Notes under the pieces: model-generated
The model's input: the letters and a program-made list of their open reading frames with translations, nothing else
Database searches by the model: none
What the model was told of the DNA's origin: nothing
In this document: one piece after another, positions 1-6,692 of the stretch
How the letters are laid out: each line of letters opens with the position of its first letter
How positions within the stretch are numbered: position 1 is the stretch's first letter
Made by a program: the position numbers and the translations under genes
Assembly (NCBI GenBank): GCA_002299245.1
Contig: DBOI01000003.1
Location: forward strand, 3,033-14,141
Length of the DNA: 11,109 nucleotides
DNA from: Hydrogenovibrio sp. UBA650
Lineage (GTDB): Bacteria; Pseudomonadota; Gammaproteobacteria; Thiomicrospirales; Thiomicrospiraceae
Reading direction: 5' to 3'

Positions 1-3
1 CAC

Positions 4-322
4 TTCTCAAGGTGCTTATTCAGAAAAATTAAATTTTATCTGAAAGAGTTAAACGGGAAGTTTGGTGCAAAATAACTATCCTGATCACCCCTAAACTTCG
101 CTAGTTCAAGGCAAAAAATGTGAGTTTACAAACGTAAATTTCGATTTTTTAACACCTAAATAGCAAAGTTTAGAAATGATCTGGCAAATTATTTAATTCC
201 AACGCTGCCCCCGCAACGGTAATAGAGAAAACGTTGAAGTTACCACTGGTTTGATTTGTGAAAGCGATCATTCTGGGAAGGTTCAACCAAATTGCTCTTA
301 AGCCCGGATACCGGCCTGAGAA
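4..322 (+). promoter_or_regulatory. Cobalamin (AdoCbl-type) riboswitch aptamer, interrupted in L4
   Basis: This is the leader RNA of btuB and should bind a cobalamin and lower expression of the downstream uptake/synthesis operon. Visible blocks, in order: P1 5' strand TTCTCA (4-9), GGTGC (11-15), GTTAAACGGGAAG (48-60), GGTGCAA (64-70), CTGCCCCCGCAACGGTAA (205-222), CCACTG (about 243-248), GGGAAGG (about 275-281) and the B12 box AGCCCGGATACCGGCC (301-316), then TGAGAA (317-322), which is the exact complement of 4-9 and closes P1. These blocks and their order match the Rfam cobalamin family. The aptamer would be about 194 nt, a normal size, if the palindrome at 70-194 were removed. The promoter must lie left of the window. 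I see no intrinsic terminator just after it, so the mode of control is unclear. Confidence 0.93.
70..194. repeat. MITE-like palindromic element inserted in riboswitch loop L4
   Basis: An imperfect inverted repeat covers the whole stretch. Outer arms AAATAA (70-75, interrupted only by position choice at the base) pair with TTATTT (189-194). Then CC/GG (80-81/183-184), GATCA/TGATC (83-87/177-181) and CTAAACTTCGCTA/TAGCAAAGTTTAG (91-103/161-173, 12 of 13 pairs). Further in, AAAAAAT/ATTTTTT (113-119/144-150) and GTTTAC/GTAAAT (124-129/134-139) close on loop AAAC (130-133). It has no ORF. Size and shape fit a small non-autonomous palindromic repeat. The TGATC copies at 82-86 and 177-181 belong to the arms and are not clear target duplications. 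It may instead be a lineage-specific extension of the riboswitch arm, and only a genome search for further copies would decide. Confidence 0.72.
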
Positions 323-323
323 A

Positions 324-546
324 TAGGTTTTATAAAAAAACCTAGATGGTGCCGTCACGAGATGGATAGTGGAGTGAAAATGCTGTTTTTCGAGAACCGT
401 AGCGCAATGTACATAGAAGTACATGAGCAACGGAAGCGGAGAAACGAAGAACTCGGCTGTAGAGCCGAGAATTTAGTATTTGCAGCCCGCTATACACTCG
501 TGACGGTGCTATCTAAGCCGATTGCGGTGGGCATACGGAGATAAGC
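324..546 (+). ncRNA. Structured non-coding RNA element between riboswitch and btuB (possible HEARO/omega-RNA-like)
   Basis: Pairing I can trace: a 19-bp closing helix 343-361/497-515 with three G-U pairs and no mismatch; ATAGTGG/CCGCTAT (366-372/487-493); GCTG/CAGC (382-385/483-486), with a bulge AGTGAAAAT on the 5' side; CCGT/ACGG (397-400/430-433); hairpin ATGTAC/GTACAT (407-412/419-424, loop ATAGAA); hairpin CTCGGCT/AGCCGAG (452-458/463-469, loop GTAG). A 5' hairpin TAGGTTTT/AAAACCTA (324-331/337-344) and a 3' hairpin 508-546 (TATCT/AGATA and CCG/CGG) flank the core. G-U pairs in the long helix suggest a structure that acts as RNA. The architecture recalls HEARO RNAs, now known as the omega-RNAs of IscB elements, but no iscB or tnpA gene is present and the match is from memory. 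Group II intron domain V is not recognisable. The function is unknown. Confidence 0.6.
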
Positions 547-678
547 CAAACAGGTCGACACTCGTTAGTTACTAAAACGAAATAACTAACAAATCACCCA
601 AGTAATTTATCAATCAAGCAATAACACGCTTGAACCGTTTGCCCTCGTTCAAATAAGTACTAAGAATGAAGGAAAATC
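547..678 (+). other. Remainder of the btuB leader
   Basis: This stretch holds two simple hairpins, GTTAGTTA/TAACTAAC (564-571/583-590) and TTGAAC/GTTCAA (630-635/647-652), each with an 11-base loop and no following U-run, so neither is a convincing terminator. The btuB ribosome-binding site GAAGGA is at 668-673, five bases before the ATG. A weak promoter-like pair, TTGAAC (630-635) with TAAGTA (654-659), can be proposed but is poor and overlaps the second hairpin. There is no supported ORF. Confidence 0.5.
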
Positions 679-2499
679 ATGAAAATTAAACAACTTAGCT
701 CGGCGATTAGCCTGGCTTTAATTGCATCAAATTCTCAGGCTGATCAGCAACTAGCAGACATTCTGATTTCAGCAAACCATATTCCAATTCAAGCGCACAG
801 CGTCACCGCTGACTATCATGTCATCACCGCAGAAGATATTGCTGAAAAACACTATCGAACCCTTGATGCTGCCATTCAAAGTTTACCCGGCGTACAAATC
901 TCTAGAAATGGTGGTCTAGGCTCTGTCACCTCGATATTTATGCGCGGGCAAAGCAATAACGCCTCATTAATCTTGGTTGACGGTGTCGAGATGAATAACC
1001 CGATGGGAACAGGCGGGGCGATTTTATCTAATATCCTATTAACCGATGTTGCTGCAATTGAAGTCCTAAAAGGCCCACAATCTGGTATTTGGGGAGCCAA
1101 TGCCAGTGCTGGAGTAATCAATATTATCACCAAGAAACAGCAGTCTGGAGCTCAGGGCTCAATCAACCTGGAAACCGGCAGTAATCAAACAAAAAAAATC
1201 GCAACAAGCTTTAGTGCAAGCTCTGAACAGATTGACTTTAGCGTCGCTTTTGCAGACATTTCAACCGATGGCTTTAGCTCAGTCAAAGAGGCCGGTAAAT
1301 CGGTAACTAATTATGAAGACGACGCCTTCAAACAGACAGATTTTTCATTGCAGACTGGTATTAATTTCAATGCTAATCAGCGTCTTGAACTGATTATCAA
1401 AAACAGTGACAGCTATTCAGAATACGACTACTCTACCAATCCAGATCAGTCTGATTTTGCATCGGTCAATTATGAAAACAACTTAAAAAGACTGCAATAC
1501 AATCACAATTTTGGCCAGCTCAAGCTCAGTGGATACCTCTCACAAAATGAGATTAAGCAATACAGTCATGCAATCATTAACTCTATAGGTATCAAAGGTG
1601 GATATGACTATGCCGACAAACAGTCTTTAGCATTTGTCGCCTCTAAAAATCAGTTTGAAAACCAGGGCAATGGTAGCAGTTATCTAAATACCGCGATTGG
1701 TGTGACCAATACCAATCATTTTATGGATAACAGCTTGATCATTACCGAAGCCTTAAGAAGCGATCAATACAATGACTTTGATAACAAAGTAACAGGCAAG
1801 CTCGGTATCAAAAAACTGTTTGCTTATGACCTTTATGTGAAGGCCAATATTGGAACCGCCTATAATGCACCAACTCTGTTCCAATCAACCTACGGAGTAA
1901 CCGATACTCTGAACCCGGAACAAACCGAATCATTTGATATTGGCTTTGGCGCCTTTGGTGTTGAAGTCAGCTACTATCAGTCAAAAACCAAAGATTTGAT
2001 CTCTTACGCAGGAACCTGGCCAAATGATTTTTATGAAAACCTATCGGGAACCTCTAAATTCACAGGCCTGGAAGTCTCCTATGCTCACTTCTTTGAAACC
2101 ATTAATACCGGGTTAAACCTCAACTACACTCAAGCTACCGCCAAGGATGACGATGATAAGTGGCTGGCAAGAAGAGCAGAAAATACGCTTAATCTAGGCC
2201 TGGTGTATGATGGCTTCCAAGACCTGACACTGTCCGCAGACACTCGTTATATTGGCAAAAAATATGACAAAGCGGATCAACAAGGCGCTCAAATTGGTGA
2301 GTATTTTGTCACCGACTTGAATATCAATTATCGAGTTAATAGTCAGCTGAACCTATATGCCAATGTTTTAAATGCGTTTGCTGAAGACTACACTCATGCA
2401 GTCGCAACTTATCAAGGGTTTGACATTACTCAGCCTCCACAAAATGTCTACTCAAATGGTGGCCGTCAGTTCTTTGTGGGGATTCAAGCAAAACTATGA
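679..2499 (+). CDS. btuB: TonB-dependent vitamin B12 outer-membrane receptor BtuB
   Basis: It imports cobalamin or related corrinoids across the outer membrane using TonB energy. The 606 residues are close to the 614 of the E. coli precursor. Residues 1-21 form a signal peptide ending SNSQA|DQQ. A TonB box ADILISA follows at about 26-32. The plug domain spans about 45-152 and shows LDAAIQSLPGVQISR, FMRGQSNNASLILVDGVEM and EVLKGPQSGIWGANASAGVI. The rest is beta-barrel repeats ending GGRQFFVGIQAKL, with a final Leu instead of the usual Phe or Trp. The start is fixed by GAAGGA five bases upstream and by the signal peptide. The upstream cobalamin riboswitch and the downstream cobQ, cobO and btuF support the corrinoid substrate; by itself the barrel could not rule out another siderophore-like ligand. 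Confidence 0.93.
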   Translation: MKIKQLSSAISLALIASNSQADQQLADILISANHIPIQAHSVTADYHVITAEDIAEKHYRTLDAAIQSLPGVQISRNGGLGSVTSIFMRGQSNNASLILVDGVEMNNPMGTGGAILSNILLTDVAAIEVLKGPQSGIWGANASAGVINIITKKQQSGAQGSINLETGSNQTKKIATSFSASSEQIDFSVAFADISTDGFSSVKEAGKSVTNYEDDAFKQTDFSLQTGINFNANQRLELIIKNSDSYSEYDYSTNPDQSDFASVNYENNLKRLQYNHNFGQLKLSGYLSQNEIKQYSHAIINSIGIKGGYDYADKQSLAFVASKNQFENQGNGSSYLNTAIGVTNTNHFMDNSLIITEALRSDQYNDFDNKVTGKLGIKKLFAYDLYVKANIGTAYNAPTLFQSTYGVTDTLNPEQTESFDIGFGAFGVEVSYYQSKTKDLISYAGTWPNDFYENLSGTSKFTGLEVSYAHFFETINTGLNLNYTQATAKDDDDKWLARRAENTLNLGLVYDGFQDLTLSADTRYIGKKYDKADQQGAQIGEYFVTDLNINYRVNSQLNLYANVLNAFAEDYTHAVATYQGFDITQPPQNVYSNGGRQFFVGIQAKL

Positions 2500-2519
2500 A
2501 CTGACAAGGGTTTAAACGA

Positions 2520-4007
2520 ATGACACAGAACCACTCTCTCATGGTGCAAGGCTGTACTTCTGATGCAGGTAAAAGCACGCTGGTGGCTGGGCTGTGCCGT
2601 TTGCTGGCTAGGCGCGGCTATAAAGTTGCCCCCTTTAAGCCGCAAAATATGGCACTCAATAGTGCCGTAACCGCAGATGGTGGTGAGATTGGCCGCGCTC
2701 AGGCTTTACAAGCTGAGGCAGCCGGTATTCCGCTTTCAGTTCACATGAATCCAGTGTTACTCAAACCCAATAGTGATACTGGCGCCCAGGTGATTATCCA
2801 GGGCCATGCTATTGGTAATCTGGAAGCTCTGGATTACCACCAATACAAACCGAAGGCCGCCCAGGCGGTTTTCGATTCCTTTCAAATTCTGAACCAACAG
2901 TACCCTTTTATTCTGGTTGAAGGCGCTGGCAGTCCGGCTGAAGTCAATCTAAGAAAAGGCGATATTGCCAATATGGGTTTTGCCGAAGAAGTGGACTGCC
3001 CAGTTATCCTAATGGCCGATATCGATAAAGGCGGTGTTTTTGCCCATATCATTGGCACCCTGGCCTGCCTTTCAGAATCTGAAAGAGATCGAATCCACGG
3101 TTTTGTGATTAATCGTTTTCGTGGAGACATTGAACTCCTTAAAGATGGACTCGACTGGCTTGAACAAAAAACCGGCAAACCGGTGCTGGGTGTTCTGCCC
3201 TATCTGCATGCACTGCAACTGGATGCAGAAGATGCTATCCCAGATGCGATTAGTCAAGCAGATACCAGCCCCCACAAAGAAGACAGTATTCTAAAAGTCA
3301 TTATTCCTCTACTGCCACATATCAGCAATCACACTGACTTTGAGCCTCTTAGACTTCATCCTCAAGTAGAGTTTCACTACATCAGCCATGATCAGGAGAT
3401 TCCTCCGGCCGATCTGATTATTATTCCCGGCAGTAAAAATATCGCCTTTGATCTCGAATGGCTTAAATCCCAGAGTTGGCAGCAAGCAATTCAGAAACAC
3501 CTGCGTTATAACGGAAAACTTATCGGCATCTGTGGAGGCCTGCAAATTCTTGGTAAGTCTCTGTTTGATCCACAACAAATTGAAAGCGAGTTAACTGAAC
3601 TCAAGGGGCTTGGGTTATTTGACTACTCAACCACCCTGCTAGAAGAGAAGCAGCTCAAGAATGTTAGCGGTACCCTGAACCTAAATGGTCAAACAGTTGA
3701 GATCAAAGGTTATGAAATTCACGCTGGTAAAACCGATTATGACCAGCAAAAATCAGCGGTGCACATCGACAATCAGATGGATGGTATGATCTCTACAGAC
3801 AATCAGGTTTTCAGCACCTATCTGCACGGCCTATTTGACAGCACAGAAGCGTTGAAGTTGATCTTGCAATGGGCAGGCCTGGAGAAAGCCAGCCAATTTG
3901 ATATTAACTCAAACCGTCAACAACAACTTGATCGGCTTGCCGATACTCTTGAAGAGCATCTCGATATGCAGGCCGTTGAAAAAATTCTAAAAAGTGAAAA
4001 TCGATGA
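2520..4007 (+). CDS. cobQ: Cobyric acid synthase (adenosylcobyric acid amidotransferase)
   Basis: This cytoplasmic enzyme amidates four carboxyls (b, d, e, g) of adenosylcobyrinic acid a,c-diamide with glutamine and ATP, giving adenosylcobyric acid. Its 495 residues are typical of the family. The N-terminal synthetase domain opens with MVQGCTSDAGKSTLVAGL (8-25), a P-loop-like motif, then FKPQNMALNSAVT (39-51) and a VEGAGSPAEVNL block (133-144). The C-terminal class I glutamine amidotransferase domain has its nucleophile Cys338 in GICGGLQILG and the histidine of FSTYLHG (His436), with GYEIHAG at about 397-403. CobB, its cobyrinic acid paralogue, lacks the PQNMALN region. It starts 20 bp after btuB, with an AAGGG ribosome site nine bases upstream, and overlaps cobO by 4 bp. 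Confidence 0.96.
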   Translation: MTQNHSLMVQGCTSDAGKSTLVAGLCRLLARRGYKVAPFKPQNMALNSAVTADGGEIGRAQALQAEAAGIPLSVHMNPVLLKPNSDTGAQVIIQGHAIGNLEALDYHQYKPKAAQAVFDSFQILNQQYPFILVEGAGSPAEVNLRKGDIANMGFAEEVDCPVILMADIDKGGVFAHIIGTLACLSESERDRIHGFVINRFRGDIELLKDGLDWLEQKTGKPVLGVLPYLHALQLDAEDAIPDAISQADTSPHKEDSILKVIIPLLPHISNHTDFEPLRLHPQVEFHYISHDQEIPPADLIIIPGSKNIAFDLEWLKSQSWQQAIQKHLRYNGKLIGICGGLQILGKSLFDPQQIESELTELKGLGLFDYSTTLLEEKQLKNVSGTLNLNGQTVEIKGYEIHAGKTDYDQQKSAVHIDNQMDGMISTDNQVFSTYLHGLFDSTEALKLILQWAGLEKASQFDINSNRQQQLDRLADTLEEHLDMQAVEKILKSENR

Positions 4008-4621
4008 CTGACCACAAAAATACAGACAAAAAAGCGCATTACCACAAGGTTCGCATGCAACGAAAAAAAGCGCAAATCGATGCTTCAATGGCGCGAGCTG
4101 ACGGAGAAAAAGGTCTGTTGTTGGTTATTACTGGCAACGGCAAAGGAAAATCCACCTCGGCCTTTGGCATGGTAGCCCGCGCTTTGGGTCACGGCATGAA
4201 AGTCGGTGTCTGCCAGTTTATTAAAAGTCGGACTGATACTGGCGAAGAGGCATTTTTTGGTACTCACCAAAACTGTGAATGGCATGTATTGGGTGATGGC
4301 TTTACCTGGGACACTCAAGACAGAGACGGCGATATCAAAACCTCTAAAAAAGGCTGGCAGATTGCAACTCAGATGCTGGCTGATCCAAGTTATGATTTAG
4401 TGATTCTAGATGAACTGACATATTTGCTGAGTTACGAATACCTGGATAAAGACGAGGTTCTCAATACCATCAGTCACAAACCGGAAATGCAGCATGTCGT
4501 GGTCACAGGTCGCTCCGCAATTGCCGAGCTTCGAGAAATGGCCGATACCGTTTCTGAAATCAAAGACGAAAAACACGCCTATACGTCAGGCATTAAAGCG
4601 CAACAAGGAATCGATTTTTAA
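4004..4621 (+). CDS. cobO: Cob(I)alamin / cob(I)yrinic acid a,c-diamide adenosyltransferase (CobA/CobO/BtuR family)
   Basis: It transfers the 5'-deoxyadenosyl group of ATP to reduced Co(I) corrinoids, supplying the adenosylated substrate of CobQ and also converting imported cobalamin to the coenzyme. Its 205 residues compare with 196 for E. coli BtuR. The P-loop is ITGNGKGKSTSAFGM (42-56). GHGMKVGVCQFIK lies at 62-74, the DLVILDELTYLLSYEYL block at 131-147 and VVVTGRSA at about 165-172. The basic, lysine-rich N-terminal arm (10-30) is typical of this family and not of PduO or EutT types. The ATG sits in an ATGA overlap with the cobQ stop, implying translational coupling. btuR is an equally correct symbol. 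Confidence 0.95.
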   Translation: MTDHKNTDKKAHYHKVRMQRKKAQIDASMARADGEKGLLLVITGNGKGKSTSAFGMVARALGHGMKVGVCQFIKSRTDTGEEAFFGTHQNCEWHVLGDGFTWDTQDRDGDIKTSKKGWQIATQMLADPSYDLVILDELTYLLSYEYLDKDEVLNTISHKPEMQHVVVTGRSAIAELREMADTVSEIKDEKHAYTSGIKAQQGIDF

Positions 4622-5466
4622 TGCGCTGGTTTCTGCCCGTAGTACTTGTGCTTGGATGGCTTCAAGCTACCACTGTATTGGCAACAGAAAGCTATCCTCA
4701 AAGAGTGATATCGCTGGCTCCACACCTAACAGAGATGATCTACTCAGCTGGTTCTAGTGATAAGCTGGTGGGTGTAGTTGAGTATTCCAACTACCCAAAA
4801 GATGCCTTAAATAAACCTCTGGTTGGCAGTTCAGTTGCACTCAACTTTGAACAGATAATTAAACTAAAACCCGACCTAGTTCTCGCCTGGAAAGGTGGCA
4901 GCCGATCTCAAGATATTGCCAAGCTTCGCCAACTCGGCTTAGAAGTCTATCTCTCTTCACAGCACGGCCTTAATGATATCGCTGCTGAAATTCGTCAGAT
5001 TGGTAAATTGCTCGGCAGTCAAGACCATACTTTTCAAGTTGCAACCAAACTGGATAATGAACTCAACAAACTCAAACAGGCCTATCAACACTCCGAAAAA
5101 GTCAGCTTTTTCTACCAAGTCTGGAACAGTCCACTGATTACGATCAATGGCCAGCAGTTTATTAGCCAGGCCTTGAATTACTGTGGCGCAGAGAACGTTT
5201 TTTCTGATCTGGAGCAGATTGCACCGACGGTAAATAAAGAGAGTGTCATTCAGTTAAACCCGCAGATGATTCTGCTCGGTGGCCAAGGTGAGCAGCAACA
5301 GGCCTGGAAAAATAGCTGGAGTGAAATTGAAATTCTACAGGCCTCTAAAAATCAGCATATTTTTGCTGTAGATGCTGATACCTATCAACGACCTACTGAG
5401 CGGCTGATTATGGGTTTAAACAAGCTATGCAAAATAGTTGATCAGGTTAGAGTGAAGCATCAGTGA
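4621..5466 (+). CDS. btuF: Periplasmic cobalamin-binding protein BtuF
   Basis: It binds vitamin B12 or other corrinoids in the periplasm and delivers them to the BtuCD ABC importer. The 281 residues begin with a signal peptide (1-21, cleavage near TTVLA|TES). The mature protein has the two-lobed, single-helix-linker layout of class III binding proteins: RVISLAPHLTEMIYSAG (28-44), GVVEYSNYP (51-59), LNFEQIIKLKPDLVLAWKGG (74-93), then an acidic/helical linker and C-terminal lobe with ALNYCGAENVF (184-194) and RPTERLIMGLNKLC (257-270). The WKGG motif corresponds to the WRGG of E. coli BtuF. The start overlaps the cobO stop by one base (TAATG), and AAGGA lies 11 bases upstream. No btuC or btuD follows; the next gene is on the opposite strand. 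Confidence 0.92.
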   Translation: MRWFLPVVLVLGWLQATTVLATESYPQRVISLAPHLTEMIYSAGSSDKLVGVVEYSNYPKDALNKPLVGSSVALNFEQIIKLKPDLVLAWKGGSRSQDIAKLRQLGLEVYLSSQHGLNDIAAEIRQIGKLLGSQDHTFQVATKLDNELNKLKQAYQHSEKVSFFYQVWNSPLITINGQQFISQALNYCGAENVFSDLEQIAPTVNKESVIQLNPQMILLGGQGEQQQAWKNSWSEIEILQASKNQHIFAVDADTYQRPTERLIMGLNKLCKIVDQVRVKHQ

Positions 5467-5653
5467 ACAAAAAGAAATAAACCATATAACCGCCATACAT
5501 CACTAACATAACGATCATCATTAAGGTAATTGGGCGGATGCCCTTCTGCTCAATAACAATGCCCTGCTGGGCGAGTTTGCGATTGCGGATTTTTTGCTTG
5601 ATCAGCCAGTAGAAAAAATAGATAACGGCCAGCAGAGTAATATATTTAAGCAT
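5447..5653 (-). CDS. Small two-helix membrane protein of unknown function
   Basis: I do not recognise this 68-residue protein. It has two hydrophobic segments, at about 3-18 (YITLLAVIYFFYWLIK) and 43-63 (TLMMIVMLVMYGGYMVYFFL), joined by a basic, glutamine-rich stretch of about 24 residues (KIRNRKLAQQGIVIEQKG). By the positive-inside rule the linker should face the cytoplasm. It begins 11 bases after the kdsB stop on the same strand and so is probably the last gene of the comEC-lpxK-ycaR-kdsB operon. Its ribosome site is weak. Its last 20 bases overlap the 3' end of the convergent btuF gene. The clear membrane pattern and tight spacing argue that it is real. Confidence 0.6.
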   Translation of the reverse strand: MLKYITLLAVIYFFYWLIKQKIRNRKLAQQGIVIEQKGIRPITLMMIVMLVMYGGYMVYFFLFTDASL

Positions 5654-5664
5654 TAAAAAACTCG

Positions 5665-6423
5665 TTAACTGGCTAGCAAAGCACGGACTTTTTCTAAGTC
5701 TTCAGGGGTATCTACGCCAACACCCGCATCTTCATGCGCATCCAATACCAGAATTTTTTCGCCATGCCAGAGAACTCTTAACTGCTCAAGCTTTTCAACG
5801 TGTTCCAATTCACATTCCGGCCAGGCAACATACTGTTTTACAAAGCCAGCTCGGTAGGCGTAAAGGCCAATATGGCGTTTGTAAGCCCAATTATCTGGCA
5901 GGCTTTTGTTGTCTCCTACAAAGCTATCACGAGACCAAGGTAGAGGTGCGCGACTGAAATTGATTGCACGGTTGGCAAAGTCACGACAGACTTTAACCGC
6001 GTTTGGATCAAATACGGTCTGAATATCTTCAATCGGTTCACATAAAGTGGCCATTGGAATTTCTGGATGTAATTCTAAACCTTCGGCAACCTGATGAATC
6101 AATTCCGCCGGTAGCATCGGCTCATCACCCTGAACATTTACCAGAATTTCATCACCATTAAATCCGGCCAGATCAATGACTTCAGCAATGCGCTCGGTAC
6201 CCGACTGATGATCATCACGAGTCATCACAACTTCAGCTCCAAAGTTTTTACAGGCCTGTAAAACCTCTTCAGATTCTGTGGCGATAATCACACGTTCTGC
6301 ACCAGCTTGTTTAGCGCGCTCCCACGTCCACCGGATCATCGGTTTACCATGGATATCCATTAAGGGTTTACCTGGCAGGCGGCTCGATTCAAAACGAGCA
6401 GGAATAACAATACTGAATGACAT
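5665..6423 (-). CDS. kdsB: 3-deoxy-manno-octulosonate cytidylyltransferase (CMP-Kdo synthetase)
   Basis: It activates Kdo with CTP to CMP-Kdo, the donor for the inner core of lipopolysaccharide; it acts in the cytoplasm. The 252 residues match the usual size of about 250. The nucleotidyltransferase signature IPARFESSRLPGKPL (7-21) is followed by HQSGTERIAE (72-81), VNVQGDEPML (95-104), FSRAPLPW and HIGLYAYR, all family blocks. The C-terminus has the expected LEQLRVLWHGEKI and GVGVDTPEDLEKV. It lies 57 bases downstream of ycaR in the same direction. AAGG about 13 bases before the ATG is the only ribosome-site candidate and is rather distant. Confidence 0.97.
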   Translation of the reverse strand: MSFSIVIPARFESSRLPGKPLMDIHGKPMIRWTWERAKQAGAERVIIATESEEVLQACKNFGAEVVMTRDDHQSGTERIAEVIDLAGFNGDEILVNVQGDEPMLPAELIHQVAEGLELHPEIPMATLCEPIEDIQTVFDPNAVKVCRDFANRAINFSRAPLPWSRDSFVGDNKSLPDNWAYKRHIGLYAYRAGFVKQYVAWPECELEHVEKLEQLRVLWHGEKILVLDAHEDAGVGVDTPEDLEKVRALLAS

Positions 6424-6480
6424 ATTTTTATATAAACCTTATGTTTACTTGTCAGATTTTTGAAGTGAGCTGAGTAGTTA

Positions 6481-6681
6481 TCAAGCTTTCTTTTTGCGGT
6501 AAGTTTCAGTCTCTTCCGCAGTCAATTGACGAGCTTCATCTTCAAGCAGGATTGGAATACCGTCTCTAACCGGAAACGCTAAATTGGCAGCGGTTGAGAT
6601 CAGTTCCTGCGTGGACTTATCGAAATAGAGTTTGGTTTTACTCACTGGGCAAACCAGAATTTCTAGTAACTTGGGTTCCAT
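6481..6681 (-). CDS. ycaR: Trm112/YcaR family small protein
   Basis: This 66-residue protein belongs to the UPF0434/Trm112-like family, usually about 60 residues, and is commonly found between lpxK and kdsB. LLEILVCPVSKTKLYFD (5-21) is the diagnostic N-terminus, followed by a short strand region with AFPVRDGIPILLEDEARQL (35-53). Only one cysteine is present, so it cannot form the four-cysteine zinc site seen in some Trm112-type proteins. It starts 11 bases after the lpxK stop. Its molecular role is not established. The last 13 residues are charged and rich in E, T and K. Confidence 0.93.
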   Translation of the reverse strand: MEPKLLEILVCPVSKTKLYFDKSTQELISTAANLAFPVRDGIPILLEDEARQLTAEETETYRKKKA

Positions 6682-6692
6682 AGTCTTTCTCT

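Noticed and set aside
324..344. Hairpin TAGGTTTT/AAAACCTA as the riboswitch terminator
   Set aside because: The stem is AT-rich and is followed by GATGGTGCC on the plus strand, not by a U-run. On the other strand the following TTTCTC is too weak.
170..430. Minus-strand ORF of 86 codons
   Set aside because: It lies opposite the riboswitch and the structured RNA, both supported by conserved blocks or pairing. It has no ribosome site or recognisable family.
362..544. Plus-strand ORF of 60 codons
   Set aside because: It coincides with the paired structure of the RNA element, whose helices explain the sequence. There is no ribosome site and the composition is odd for a protein.
508..546. Group II intron domain V
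   Set aside because: AGCCG and CGG are present and superficially similar, but the tetraloop, bulge position and length do not match domain V, and there is no 5' GTGYG end or reverse transcriptase.
630..659. Internal btuB promoter, TTGAAC with TAAGTA
   Set aside because: The -10 match is weak, the spacer is 18 bases and the -35 is part of a hairpin. Not enough to call.
2143..2160. DDDDK motif in the BtuB barrel resembling an enterokinase site
   Set aside because: It is a short acidic loop between strands, common by chance in outer-membrane barrels and sitting in normal BtuB context.
5447..5540. Bidirectional terminator between btuF and the minus-strand operon
   Set aside because: No GC-rich stem with flanking U-runs is present; the two genes overlap.
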